Shown: positions 1-10,956 of the stretch, in pieces
Layout of the letters: each line of letters opens with the position of its first letter
How positions within the stretch are numbered: the first letter of the stretch is position 1
Translations under genes and position numbers: made by a program
The notes under the pieces: generated by a model
What the model was told of the DNA's origin: nothing
The model's database searches: none
Seen by the model: only the letters and a program-made list of their open reading frames with translations
Assembly: GCF_900169165.1 (NCBI RefSeq)
Contig: NZ_FXYY01000019.1
Location: 1-64,000, forward strand
Length of the DNA: 64,000 bases
Direction of reading: 5' to 3'
Origin: Brevibacterium linens ATCC 9172
GTDB lineage: Bacteria; Actinomycetota; Actinomycetes; Actinomycetales; Brevibacteriaceae

Positions 1-1
1 A

Positions 2-127
2 GACCTTCGCGAGTGGGTTAAGGCGTGGAACGAGGACCCGCAACCATTCGTGTGGACGAAAACCGCGGAAGAGATACTGGAATCTCTCTCACGACTAATG
101 CAACGAACTACCGGCGCAGGACACTAG
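2..127 (+). pseudogene. IS630-family transposase, C-terminal end (cut by window edge)
   Basis: The frame enters from the left edge and ends at TAG 125-127, giving 41 residues. They contain the stretch WNEDPQPFVWTKTAEEIL, typical of the last part of IS630/Tc1-type DDE transposases (the 'NP.PF.W.KTA..I' tail). The catalytic DDE residues lie outside the window, so it cannot be said whether the element is intact. The stop codon lies in GGACACTAGTG, and the right terminal repeat of the element probably ends at or next to it, because IS630 elements are bounded by a TA target duplication. The element sits 110 bp upstream of the betaine operon. Confidence 0.75.
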
Positions 128-236
128 TGTGACTGTCGAGATCGTTCCGGCAGCACACGGTTTCCGCGGTCTCTGCCGAGGAATTCGCCCGTTCCACCGG
201 GGGGCCGCTGCAGGCAGACATCAAGGGAGATGAGAA
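128..236. promoter_or_regulatory. Leader region of the betaine demethylase operon
   Basis: This is a 109-bp gap between the transposase remnant and gbcA. It contains the ribosome-binding site AAGGGAGA at 223-230, which fixes the TTG start at 237. No convincing -35/-10 pair or palindrome was recognised. Because the insertion element abuts this region, the native promoter may have been displaced or replaced by one reading out of the element (inference). Confidence 0.4.
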
Positions 237-1535
237 TTGACCGCGACCAACCTGGCACCGACGAAGAAGGGCTTCCCTGCCGGCTTCACCGAGGAGAAGC
301 TCGACGAGACCCGCATCCGCCTCGACACTCGTCGGACCGGCTTCTCGCTCGAGGCACCGTTCTACACGGACCCGAACCTGTTCAACCTCGACATGCAGGC
401 CATCTTCGGTCAGCATTGGGTCTTCGCGTGCAGCGTCGCCGAGATCCCCGAGCCGGGTGACTATGTCACGCTCGACTACGGTCCGTACTCCCTCATCGTC
501 CTGCGAGGCGACGACGGCGGCCTCAACGTCCTCCACAACGTCTGCCGGCACCGCGGGGCACGAGTCCTCACCGATCCGCAGGGAACGACGGGCAACCTCG
601 TCTGCGGCTACCACTCGTGGACGTACTCTCCCGAGGGCGACCTCATCCACGCCTCGGCGCCGGGCGAGATGACGTTCGACAAGTCCTGCTACGCGCTCAA
701 GCGCGCGCACGGCAAGATCGCCGCCGGGCTCGTGTTCATCTGCCTGGCCGAGGAACCGCCGACGGACTTCCACGAGACCGCGAAGATCTTCGAACCCTAT
801 ATCGGCCCGCACGAGCTGGGGAAGACGAAGGTCGCCTTTCAGCAGAACATCGTCGAAGAGGGCAACTGGAAGCTCGTGATGGAGAACAACCGCGAGTGCT
901 ACCACTGCGACGGCCACCCGGAGCTCGCGTGCTCGCTGTTCCCGACCTGGGGGCTGACCGACGAGACGATCCCGCCGCACCTCGAAGACGTCTGGGACCG
1001 CAACCAGCAGGCGCAGGCCTCCCTCGAATACCGCTGCCGCCGCTACGGCCTGCCCTATGAGGTCGTCGAAGAGCTCGACACGCGCGTCGGCGGGATCCGC
1101 ATCTCCCGCGAATCGCTCGACGGGGCGGGGGAGTCCTTCTCCGCAGACGGGCGTCGGCTGTCGAAGAAGCTGCTCGGCGACCTGCCCGACTTCCGGCTCG
1201 GACGGTGCTCGATGCACCTGCAGCCGAACTCCTGGTTCCACCTCCTCGGCGATCATGTCATCACCTTCGCGGCGTTCCCGATCAGTGCCTCCAAAACGCT
1301 CGTGCGCACCACCTGGCTCGTCGCCGATGACGCCGTCGAAGGCGTCGACTACGACCTTGAGACCCTGACGCACACGTGGAAGCAGACGAACCTGCAGGAC
1401 AAGGCTTTCGTCGAACTCTGCCAGCAGGGAGCGGCGAGCCCGTTCTACGAGCAGGGCCCGTACATGAAGAGCGAATACCAGGTCGAGGCCTTCATCAACT
1501 GGTACGTCACTCGGATGCGGGAGCACATCGGATGA
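237..1535 (+). CDS. gbcA: Rieske non-haem iron oxygenase, glycine-betaine demethylase type
   Basis: This is a 432-residue oxygenase component. The Rieske [2Fe-2S] ligands are visible as C103-x-H105 and C123-x2-H126. The mononuclear iron site is in the motif NNRECYHCDGHPEL (E220, H223, H227), which is characteristic of the GbcA/CntA/stachydrine-demethylase group. In that group the enzyme hydroxylates an N-methyl group and releases formaldehyde, for example glycine betaine to dimethylglycine. The start is TTG, chosen because AAGGGAGA lies 6 bp upstream. Its stop overlaps the start of its reductase (ATGA). Length and neighbours (reductase, dimethylglycine-oxidase-like protein) favour glycine betaine as substrate. 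A related quaternary amine such as proline betaine remains possible. Confidence 0.82.
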   Translation: MTATNLAPTKKGFPAGFTEEKLDETRIRLDTRRTGFSLEAPFYTDPNLFNLDMQAIFGQHWVFACSVAEIPEPGDYVTLDYGPYSLIVLRGDDGGLNVLHNVCRHRGARVLTDPQGTTGNLVCGYHSWTYSPEGDLIHASAPGEMTFDKSCYALKRAHGKIAAGLVFICLAEEPPTDFHETAKIFEPYIGPHELGKTKVAFQQNIVEEGNWKLVMENNRECYHCDGHPELACSLFPTWGLTDETIPPHLEDVWDRNQQAQASLEYRCRRYGLPYEVVEELDTRVGGIRISRESLDGAGESFSADGRRLSKKLLGDLPDFRLGRCSMHLQPNSWFHLLGDHVITFAAFPISASKTLVRTTWLVADDAVEGVDYDLETLTHTWKQTNLQDKAFVELCQQGAASPFYEQGPYMKSEYQVEAFINWYVTRMREHIG

Positions 1536-3046
1536 GGTCCTCCGCTGTGCCGGCGACACCGCTCGCCCAGCGGGTTCGGGGCCTGGAGATGCCGTGGAAC
1601 CGGGTGCTGTCGAGTACCGCGGGCCCGGCCGGGGCCGCCACCGCGCTGGGCCCCTGGCACCCGCAGGAGTTCACCGCCGAATGTGTGGAGACCATCCCCG
1701 AGGCGGGTGGCATGATGGTCTTCGTCTTCCGTCGCATGGACGGTGCGCCCCTGGCGTTCCGCTCCGGGCAGTACATCAACATCGACTTCCCCGTCGACGG
1801 TCCGGGCGCCGAACCGGCCTCCCGCAGCTATTCGATCTCGTCGGCTCCGACCGAACCGTGGACGTTCTCGATCACGATCAAATGCGACGAGAAGGGTCGG
1901 GTGTCTCCGTGGGCACACGAGAACATCCGACCCGGAACGACCCTCGACATGCTCGGCCCTGTCGGGGCCTTCCACTTGGCCGACTATGACCGTCGGGCGC
2001 GGTTCCTGCTGCTCGCGGCCGGGGCCGGGATCACCCCGCTGATGTCGATGATCCGGACCGTCCATGCCCTGCCCGGGCAGGCCGACGTCGTCCTCCTCTA
2101 CCACGGTTCGGCCCCCGACTCCTTCGCCTTCTCCGATGAACTCGACTTCCTCGCCAAGGCGGACTTCAGGATCAAGGTCATTTACTGCCTCGGCGATCGC
2201 GAGTGCGGTGAGGAGTGGACGGGGCGAACGGGTCGGCTGTCGCAGGAGCTGCTCGAGGAGCTCGTCCCCGATGCCAACGGTCGGCAGGTCTTCGCCTGCG
2301 GCCCGGAGGGCTACCTCAATTCCGCGACCGAACTGCTGCGCAGCGTCGGTGTCGACGACACCTCGGTGTTCATGGAGTTCTTCTCCGGCGACCGCGAGAT
2401 CCGCGCCGAATACGCCGAAGAAGTCGCCATCGCCGGCGAGATCGCCGAGGAGATCGCGGCGACGATCGAGGAGTACTTCGAGTCTCAGCCCGCCGCTCTG
2501 GATCTGTACGAACCCGAGTACGACGCCGATGGTCCCGTCGAGGCCGTCGGCGTACCGACCGAAGCGGTCGACGCAGAGGCGGTCGTGCCCGTCGAGGACG
2601 AGGTCGAGATCGAGGTCGTCGGCGTCACCGACGACAACCTCGCCGAGGCGGGTCCCGAGTCCGCGTCCGACGCTGGGTCTGCGGGTTCGGCCGGGAGCGG
2701 GACGGCCGCCTCGGCGACGGGATCGTCCGACGATGACGAAACGGAGGTCGTCGACCCGGCCGCACTGCCTACTGTGGGTGAGGGTGAGCACACGATGTCG
2801 TTCGTGCGCACCGGCCTCAACGTCTGCGTCGGGGAGGACGAAACGGTCCTGCTGGCCGCGCGGAAGGCGGGGGTGAAAATCCCCGCGAACTGTCAGGAGG
2901 GCATGTGCGGATCCTGCAAGGTCGTCAAGCTCGACGGGGACGTCGAGATGAATCATCTGGGCGGAATCCGCGCCCGCGAGATCGACGCTGGCAAGTTCCT
3001 GCCGTGCTGCTCGACGGCGAAGACCGACCTCGTCATCGACGCCTGA
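1532..3046 (+). CDS. gbcB: Ferredoxin-NAD(P)H reductase of the Rieske demethylase, with long acidic linker
   Basis: The 504-residue electron-transfer partner for the upstream oxygenase is translationally coupled through ATGA. Domains in order are an N-terminal extension, an FAD domain with RSYSIS near residue 98, an NAD-binding domain, and a plant-type [2Fe-2S] ferredoxin at the C-terminus (C454, C459, C462 and C492 or C493; motif CQEGMCGSC). Family members normally join the last two domains with a short linker. Here about 120 residues (roughly 290-415) are Glu/Asp/Val- then Ser/Gly/Ala-rich and carry two inverted copies of the window's recurrent 10-mer at 2642 and 2706. The linker looks disordered. 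Electron flow would be NAD(P)H to FAD to 2Fe-2S to Rieske centre. Confidence 0.82.
   Translation: MRSSAVPATPLAQRVRGLEMPWNRVLSSTAGPAGAATALGPWHPQEFTAECVETIPEAGGMMVFVFRRMDGAPLAFRSGQYINIDFPVDGPGAEPASRSYSISSAPTEPWTFSITIKCDEKGRVSPWAHENIRPGTTLDMLGPVGAFHLADYDRRARFLLLAAGAGITPLMSMIRTVHALPGQADVVLLYHGSAPDSFAFSDELDFLAKADFRIKVIYCLGDRECGEEWTGRTGRLSQELLEELVPDANGRQVFACGPEGYLNSATELLRSVGVDDTSVFMEFFSGDREIRAEYAEEVAIAGEIAEEIAATIEEYFESQPAALDLYEPEYDADGPVEAVGVPTEAVDAEAVVPVEDEVEIEVVGVTDDNLAEAGPESASDAGSAGSAGSGTAASATGSSDDDETEVVDPAALPTVGEGEHTMSFVRTGLNVCVGEDETVLLAARKAGVKIPANCQEGMCGSCKVVKLDGDVEMNHLGGIRAREIDAGKFLPCCSTAKTDLVIDA
2640..2717. repeat. Inverted pair of the recurrent 10-mer inside the gbcB linker
   Basis: The arms TCGCCGAGGCGG (2640-2651) and CCGCCTCGGCGA (2706-2717) are perfect 12-bp inverted repeats separated by 54 bp. 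The intervening sequence encodes Gly/Ser/Ala-rich residues with no conserved motif. Three other places in the window have the same arrangement. Confidence 0.7.
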
Positions 3047-5674
<2,628 letters not shown>

Positions 5675-5707
5675 GGTCGGGGGCGGTGAGTCCCTGCCGA
5701 AGTTCAT

Positions 5708-5775
5708 CGAAAAACGCATGGAGCGTCGAGAAACGGGTGTGCGCGCCCGTTTCTCGACGCTCCGCCCGTTTTTCG
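5708..5775. terminator. 68-bp two-part palindrome after the oxidase gene
   Basis: An inner perfect 18-bp stem (5720-5737 with 5746-5763, loop TGTGCGCG) is enclosed by an outer stem CGAAAAACG (5708-5716) / CGTTTTTCG (5767-5775), with 3-nt internal loops between. It lies 33 bp after the oxidase stop, so it may act as a terminator that ends the demethylase operon before the promoter of the thiolase operon. Its size exceeds a simple terminator and it may be a palindromic repeat element. Confidence 0.65.
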
Positions 5776-5837
5776 GCGGCTGGGCCTGTGGTGGAGTGGA
5801 GAAGGCCGACACGAAAGTTCCATATGGTGGATTTTCT

Positions 5838-5866
5838 TTGACCAACTGATGGGACCGGGAAAGTAT
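5838..5866 (+). promoter_or_regulatory. Predicted sigma-70 type promoter of the thiolase-TRAP operon
   Basis: TTGACC (5838-5843), a 17-bp spacer and AAGTAT (5861-5866) lie 49 bp upstream of the thiolase start and downstream of the palindrome. The spacing is optimal and the -10 is imperfect. Transcription would begin near 5873, leaving about 40 nt of leader. Confidence 0.45.
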
Positions 5867-5914
5867 GTGAGGACAGTGCTCGTTCCGCAGAGCCCGGTAC
5901 CCGAAGGAGTGTCC

Positions 5915-7078
5915 ATGTCCTCACCTGCGATCATCGGCTGGTCCCACGGCAAGTTCGGCCGGTCCGAATCACCGCTGCCCCAGATGATGGCCGACGTCGC
6001 CCGCGACGCCATCGCCGAGGCGGGACTGGAACCCGCCGACATCGACGTCATCCACGTCGGCGTCTTCAACAACGGACTCTCCCGCCAAGGCTTCGAAGCC
6101 GCCCTGCCGGGCACCGTGTTCCCCGAACTCGCCCGCACACCCGCCCACCGGCACGAGAACGCCTGCGCCACGGGATCTGCCGCGATCTTCGCCGCCCACG
6201 ACTCCATCGCCGCCGGCCGCCACAAGACAGCCCTGGTCATCGGTGCCGAACGCATGACTCAGTCCTCCGGCCACGACGTCAATGAGGTGCTGCTCAGCGC
6301 CAGCTTCCGGGAAGAGGAAGAGCACTTCAAATCCTTCGCCGGAGTCTTCGGCGAGATCACCCGCCAGTACTTCGCCCGCTATGGCGACCACTCGGAGACA
6401 CTGGCGAGGATCGCCGCGAAGAACCACGCGAACGGATGGCAGAATCCGCTGGCGCATATGCAGAAGGACCTCGGCTTCGACTTCTGCAACACCGTGAGCG
6501 AGAAGAACCCGTACGTCGCCGAACCCCTGCGCCGCACCGACTGCTCGATGGTCTCCGACGGAGCCGCGGCGCTGGTCCTGGCCGCCGAGGATGTCGCCGC
6601 CTCCGCGCCGCAGGCCGTGACGTGGAGGGGCATGGGCAACGCCAACGACGTCCTGCCGCTGTCCCAGCGCGACCCGCTCGAGATGGCAGGCGCCCGCGCG
6701 GCCATGGACCAGGCGCTCACGGCCGCCGGCATCGGCATCGACGACCTCGACTTCCTCGAGACCCACGACTGCTTCACCATCGCCGAACTCCTCGAATACG
6801 AAGCCTTCGGCCTCGCCGCCCCCGGTCAGGGCCACACCCTGCTCGACGAGGGCGCCACCGAGGTCGGCGGCCGCCTGCCCGTCAACCCCTCCGGCGGGCT
6901 CAAGGCCAAGGGCCACCCCATCGGCGCGACCGGTGTGTCCATGCACGCCCTGGCCGCCGCTCAGCTGACCGGTCGGTCGCCCGGCATCCAGATCGAGTCC
7001 CCGGAACTCGCCGGAGTCTTCAACATGGGCGGTGCCGCCGTGTCGAACTTCGCCTCGATCCTCGAGCGCGTCCGCTGA
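5915..7078 (+). CDS. Thiolase-family acetyl-CoA acyltransferase (SCP2/SCPx-like)
   Basis: The 387-residue thiolase fold has active-site Cys84 in ENACATGSAA, a conserved HDCFTIAE block, and the C-terminal GGLKAKGHPIGATG motif that supplies the catalytic histidine. It resembles the SCPx-type thiolase subgroup rather than biosynthetic acetoacetyl-CoA thiolase. The ATG at 5915 was chosen over an upstream in-frame ATG at 5849 because GAAGGAG lies 6 bp before it. The gene overlaps the following CoA ligase (ATGA at 7076-7080). With a ligase and two dehydrogenases in the same operon, a role in thiolytic cleavage of a 3-oxoacyl-CoA intermediate is reasonable. The substrate is unknown. Confidence 0.78.
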   Translation: MSSPAIIGWSHGKFGRSESPLPQMMADVARDAIAEAGLEPADIDVIHVGVFNNGLSRQGFEAALPGTVFPELARTPAHRHENACATGSAAIFAAHDSIAAGRHKTALVIGAERMTQSSGHDVNEVLLSASFREEEEHFKSFAGVFGEITRQYFARYGDHSETLARIAAKNHANGWQNPLAHMQKDLGFDFCNTVSEKNPYVAEPLRRTDCSMVSDGAAALVLAAEDVAASAPQAVTWRGMGNANDVLPLSQRDPLEMAGARAAMDQALTAAGIGIDDLDFLETHDCFTIAELLEYEAFGLAAPGQGHTLLDEGATEVGGRLPVNPSGGLKAKGHPIGATGVSMHALAAAQLTGRSPGIQIESPELAGVFNMGGAAVSNFASILERVR

Positions 7079-8817
7079 TGCGCGCCGTCTCCCAGACCTC
7101 CCCGGCCAAGGACTTCACTCCTACACCTCGGCGCGGGGTCAACGTCTCCCACTTCCTCACCCAGACCGCCCGGCGTCTGCCCGACCGCCTCGCCGTCGTC
7201 GACGACGATCACGGGCAGCGGTGGACCTGGGCCGAACTCGACGCCCGCGCCGAGGCGCTCGCCGCCGCCCTCCAAGCCGGTGGCGTGGATCGTCGCGACA
7301 CCGTCCTCCTCGTCTCGGCCAACCACGCCGAGGTGATCCAGTCGTTCTGGGGGATTCTGCGCTCCGGCGGGGTGATCGCCCCACCGAACGCAGCCCTGTC
7401 GACCGAGGAGCTGCTCGGCATCAGCGCCGAGGTGGCCCCTGCGGCCGTCATCGCCGACCGCGCCCACTCCGACTTCGTCACGGCACTGAAGGACACGGGC
7501 TTCACCGGCCCCGTCCTCTGGATCGGAGAACTGCCTACCGGCGGCACCTCGCCGAGCGCACGACTTGACGTCGACAGCATCCTTTACGAAGAGTCGTCTC
7601 GGCGTGAAGGTGTGCTCTCGGCGGAGGTGAGTGATGCCGAAGCCGTCGACTCGGCAGTCGACGAGGACGACCCCTGCTGGTACTTCTTCACCTCCGGGTC
7701 GACCGGCCGACCCAAGGCCGCGACGTTCACGCACCGCCACCTCGGCGCGGTGCTCATGAACCACCGCTGCGACCTCTTTCCCAACGAGGACGAGACGGGA
7801 GCCTCCCTTGTGCTCGCGCCGCTGTCGCACGGGGCGGGCATCCACATGCTCGGACAGGTCTTCGGCGGCACCCCGTCGGTCATCCACCCCGGTGGCAAGC
7901 CCAGCGTGGAGTCCCTGTGGCCGGCCATCGATGCCTACGGGATCACGAACGCCTTCACCGTCCCGACCATCCTCAACCGCATCGTCGCCGGCTTTCCCGA
8001 CGGCCGCGGACCCGAGGACCACACCCTCGAGCGCGTGATCTACGCCGGTGCCCCGATGCTCGCGACCGACCAGGCCCGGGCGCTCGAGCGGCTCGGACCC
8101 TGCCTCGTCCAGTACTTCGGCCTCGCCGAGGTGACCGGTGCGATCACGATCCTCCGGCCCGAGGACCACGGAGTCATCCCCGTCGACGACGCCGGCATCG
8201 GCACCTGCGGCCGCGCCCGCACCGGAGTCGAGATCGCCATCGTCGACGAGACCGGCACGCAGCTGCCCGCCGGTGTCCAGGGCGAGGTCTGCGTGGCCGG
8301 ACCGACCGTGTGCGCCGGCTACCTCGGTCGCCCCGATGCCAACGCCGAATCCTTCGCCGGCGGACTCTTCCACACCGGCGACGTCGGCTACCTCGACGAC
8401 CGCGGATACCTGTTCCTCACCGGCCGCAAATCCGATATGTACATCTCCGGCGGATCGAACGTCTACCCCCGCGAGATCGAGGAACTCCTCCTCACCGACA
8501 CCGAGGTGGCCCAGGCCGTCGTCGTCGGCGTGCCCGATGCGCAGTGGGGCGAGATCGGCGTGGCCGTCATCGAACGCGCGACGGTGCCGGCAGGTGCCGA
8601 TGCTGGTCACGGCGGCGACCGGGCCGGTGCCGCGAATACGAGCAGCGTCGCCGACTTGTCCGAGCGGCTGACCGCGCTGTGCAAATCGGGGCTCGCCGCG
8701 TACAAGGTGCCCAAGGAGATTCACATCGTCGAGCAGATGCCGGTGACGGCCTACGGCAAACTCGCGCGCAAGGAACTCAAGGCCGAATACTCACAGGGAC
8801 GGGGCAGCGCACGATGA
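7078..8817 (+). CDS. AMP-forming acyl-CoA synthetase (ANL superfamily)
   Basis: The 579-residue adenylate-forming ligase has its ATP-binding loop at residues 205-214 (TSGSTGRPK), the ANL signature GYLGRPD, the hinge motif YLFLTGRKSDMYISGG, and a late lysine in YGKLARKEL expected for adenylation. It would activate a carboxylate with ATP and CoA. The ATG overlaps the thiolase stop and its own stop overlaps the next SDR, so the three are translationally coupled. A short Gly/Ala insert (GADAGHGGDRAGAANTS) interrupts the C-terminal domain. The acid substrate cannot be read from sequence; context suggests a betaine-type or short-chain acid. Confidence 0.82.
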   Translation: MRAVSQTSPAKDFTPTPRRGVNVSHFLTQTARRLPDRLAVVDDDHGQRWTWAELDARAEALAAALQAGGVDRRDTVLLVSANHAEVIQSFWGILRSGGVIAPPNAALSTEELLGISAEVAPAAVIADRAHSDFVTALKDTGFTGPVLWIGELPTGGTSPSARLDVDSILYEESSRREGVLSAEVSDAEAVDSAVDEDDPCWYFFTSGSTGRPKAATFTHRHLGAVLMNHRCDLFPNEDETGASLVLAPLSHGAGIHMLGQVFGGTPSVIHPGGKPSVESLWPAIDAYGITNAFTVPTILNRIVAGFPDGRGPEDHTLERVIYAGAPMLATDQARALERLGPCLVQYFGLAEVTGAITILRPEDHGVIPVDDAGIGTCGRARTGVEIAIVDETGTQLPAGVQGEVCVAGPTVCAGYLGRPDANAESFAGGLFHTGDVGYLDDRGYLFLTGRKSDMYISGGSNVYPREIEELLLTDTEVAQAVVVGVPDAQWGEIGVAVIERATVPAGADAGHGGDRAGAANTSSVADLSERLTALCKSGLAAYKVPKEIHIVEQMPVTAYGKLARKELKAEYSQGRGSAR

Positions 8818-9737
8818 GCACAACAGACACGGCAGCCGTGTCAGGGCCGGCAGGTAGGTTAGTCGGCACGACGATCATGGCCATCGGCTGCGGCACTCCG
8901 GACGGGGAGGTGAACAACGGCTTCGCTGCGGCTATCGGATTCCTTCGCGAGGGGGCGAAGGTCTGCATCGTCGACCGTGACCCAGGTGCGCTTGACGAAG
9001 CGACCCGGGCCCTCGCCGAGGCGGCCGCCCGGGCCGACTCGAACGGTGCGGTCACGGCCGGGCGGGGCCACCTCGGTGGGGCCGCTTTCGATGCCCAGGT
9101 TGATCTCGACGCTCAACTGACCACGGTCGTCGCCGATGTCGGCGACGAGGACTCGCTGGCGGCGGCGTTCGCCCATTGCGCCGACCGTCTCGGCGGGCCG
9201 ACCGTGCTCCATTACAACGTCGGAATCGTCGTCAACGGAGGAGTCGACGACCTCGCCACCGACGGCTTCCGCCGTGTCCTCGACATCAACCTCACCGGGG
9301 CGTTCTCGGCGATCAAGCATGCCCTGCCGCATATGCGCACGGCCGGGCACGGGTCGATCATCACGGTGTCCTCGGTCGGCGGGATGCGGTATATGGGCTA
9401 TGACTATCCGGCGTATGCGGCCTCGAAGGCCGGGCTCATCGAGCTGACGAAGGTCGTCGGCGCGCAGTATGCCTCCGAAGGCATCCGCGCGAACTCGATC
9501 GCCCCGGGCCTCATCGAGACCCCGCTCATCCACCGCTCGATCTCGGGCCACTACGACTCGGTCGAGGAGATGCTCGCCGCCCGTCACGCCCAATCCCCGA
9601 CCGGGACGATGGGCCGACCCGAGGACGTCGCCGACCTCGCGGTGTTCCTCGCATCACGCGAATCGACCTACATCAACTCCACGCTCATCCCCGTCGACGG
9701 GGGACTGACCCACTACGCGGGGATGCCGAAACGATGA
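8814..9737 (+). CDS. Short-chain dehydrogenase/reductase with unusual nucleotide motif
   Basis: The 307-residue SDR has S187 and the catalytic pair Y201/K205 (YAASK), NVG at 135-137, and NSIAPGLIETP in the usual place. The glycine-rich cofactor loop is atypical: GCGTPDGEV stands where TGxxxGxG is expected, as in a divergent subgroup. Residues 70-102 form an extra low-complexity loop before the acidic VVADVGD strand, and the recurrent 10-mer lies at about 9013 within it. The ATG overlaps the ligase stop (ATGA). It is probably an NAD(P)-dependent alcohol dehydrogenase producing or using a keto intermediate of this pathway. Confidence 0.78.
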   Translation: MSTTDTAAVSGPAGRLVGTTIMAIGCGTPDGEVNNGFAAAIGFLREGAKVCIVDRDPGALDEATRALAEAAARADSNGAVTAGRGHLGGAAFDAQVDLDAQLTTVVADVGDEDSLAAAFAHCADRLGGPTVLHYNVGIVVNGGVDDLATDGFRRVLDINLTGAFSAIKHALPHMRTAGHGSIITVSSVGGMRYMGYDYPAYAASKAGLIELTKVVGAQYASEGIRANSIAPGLIETPLIHRSISGHYDSVEEMLAARHAQSPTGTMGRPEDVADLAVFLASRESTYINSTLIPVDGGLTHYAGMPKR

Positions 9738-9868
9738 CGCTCACGGACGTGTGCACGGTTCGGGCCGACTCGGTGACGGAGAACCCGGCGAACACGGCGG
9801 GGAACTCGAGTGTGAATGGAACGGCCGCCTCGGCGAGGGAATCCACCGTCACCGCGGTCGGGGCCTGA
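9734..9868 (+). CDS. Possible 44-residue small ORF coupled to the SDR stop
   Basis: An ATG at 9734 overlaps the SDR stop by ATGA, the same arrangement used by the real genes of this operon, and opens a 44-residue frame rich in Thr, Ala, Asn and Ser ending at TGA 9866-9868. It carries one copy of the recurrent 10-mer at about 9830 (encoding TAASA) and has no recognisable domain. It could be a real small protein, but the composition looks like the low-complexity linkers elsewhere in the window, so it may simply be the trace of a repeat in the spacer before dctP. Confidence 0.25.
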   Translation: MTLTDVCTVRADSVTENPANTAGNSSVNGTAASARESTVTAVGA

Positions 9869-9914
9869 CCCCGCCGAACTCAACGACAGTGAGATAACGG
9901 AAATCAAGGAGGCA

Positions 9915-10955
9915 ATGGTGCCGAGAACACGGACGACGAGGACGATGCTCGTCTGGTCCGCCGTACTGATGGTGTGCGCCCTGCTGCTGGCGGGGTGCGG
10001 AACGAACTTCGGCACCACCGACGACGGCAAGCAGCGCTACCGCTGGAAGATGACGGTGACGACGGGCTCGACGAGCACGTGGTACCTCGCGGCACAGAAG
10101 CTGGCGAAGGACCTCGAGGACGAGACCGACGGCCGGATCACGATGAAGATCTTCACGAGCGAACGACTCTCCGCCGGCGAACCCACCGCCGGGGTCGAAC
10201 AGCTCATGGACGGTGCGAAGGACTTCTCCTACAACTCGCCGATCATCTACGCCGGCGTCGACCCGCGCTTCGGCGCCGTCACCGCGCCCTTCGTCTTCGA
10301 CTCCGTCGAGGACGGACAGGAGGCGCTCGCCGGTGCCGGCGGGCAGGTGTACAAGGACTACCTCGCCGAACGCGGAGTCCACCTGCTCGGCTTCGGCGAA
10401 TCCGGGATGCGGCAGCTGACGAACACGCACCGGCCCATCCACACCCCCGAGGACATGCGGGGCATGAAGTTCCGCATTCCCGGCTTCGGCATGTACACCG
10501 ACCTCTACCGGCAGATCGGCGCGAACCCGACGACGATGCCCTTCAGCGAGGTCTTCACCGCGCTGCAACAGGGTGCCATCGATGGGCAGGAGAACCCGAT
10601 CGACGTCATCTACTCGGCGAACCTGCAGGAGGTCCAGCCGTACCTGACGCTGTGGAACTACTCCTACGACCCGCTCATCCTCGGCGTCAACAAGGATCTC
10701 TTCGACTCCCTGACGCCCGAGGATCAGAAGCTCGTGACCCGACTGGCCGGTGATGCGAACGCGTTCCAGATCAAAAAGAACCGGGACGGTGAGTCCGAGC
10801 TCATCGACAAACTCAAGGAATCCGGTATGGAGGTCAACGAACTCAGCGACGAGGAGAAGGACGCCTTCCGCGCGAAGCTGGGTCCGATCTACAGCGAATA
10901 CCGCAAGGTCTGGGGACCGGACATGGCCCAGGCGTTCATCCCGAAAGGACTGTGA
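9915..10955 (+). CDS. dctP: TRAP transporter solute-binding lipoprotein (DctP family)
   Basis: The 346-residue protein has a short charged N-terminus, a hydrophobic segment and a lipobox LLAGC with the acylated cysteine at 28, so it is a membrane-anchored extracellular receptor. The body is DctP-like, including the region around PGFGMYTDLYRQIGANPTTMPFSEVF, and the arginine in FRIP is the one that salt-bridges the carboxylate of the ligand in this family. The ATG at 9915 follows AAGGAGG by about 3-5 bp. It begins a DctP-Q-M set transcribed with the thiolase-ligase-SDR genes, so the imported carboxylate is probably the substrate of that pathway. Confidence 0.85.
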   Translation: MVPRTRTTRTMLVWSAVLMVCALLLAGCGTNFGTTDDGKQRYRWKMTVTTGSTSTWYLAAQKLAKDLEDETDGRITMKIFTSERLSAGEPTAGVEQLMDGAKDFSYNSPIIYAGVDPRFGAVTAPFVFDSVEDGQEALAGAGGQVYKDYLAERGVHLLGFGESGMRQLTNTHRPIHTPEDMRGMKFRIPGFGMYTDLYRQIGANPTTMPFSEVFTALQQGAIDGQENPIDVIYSANLQEVQPYLTLWNYSYDPLILGVNKDLFDSLTPEDQKLVTRLAGDANAFQIKKNRDGESELIDKLKESGMEVNELSDEEKDAFRAKLGPIYSEYRKVWGPDMAQAFIPKGL

Positions 10956-10956
10956 G

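Noticed and set aside
108-1559. Long open frame on the minus strand opposite gbcA
   Set aside because: It is a product of G/C-biased third positions. The plus strand has unambiguous Rieske motifs and the minus translation is Arg/Val/Glu-rich without domains.
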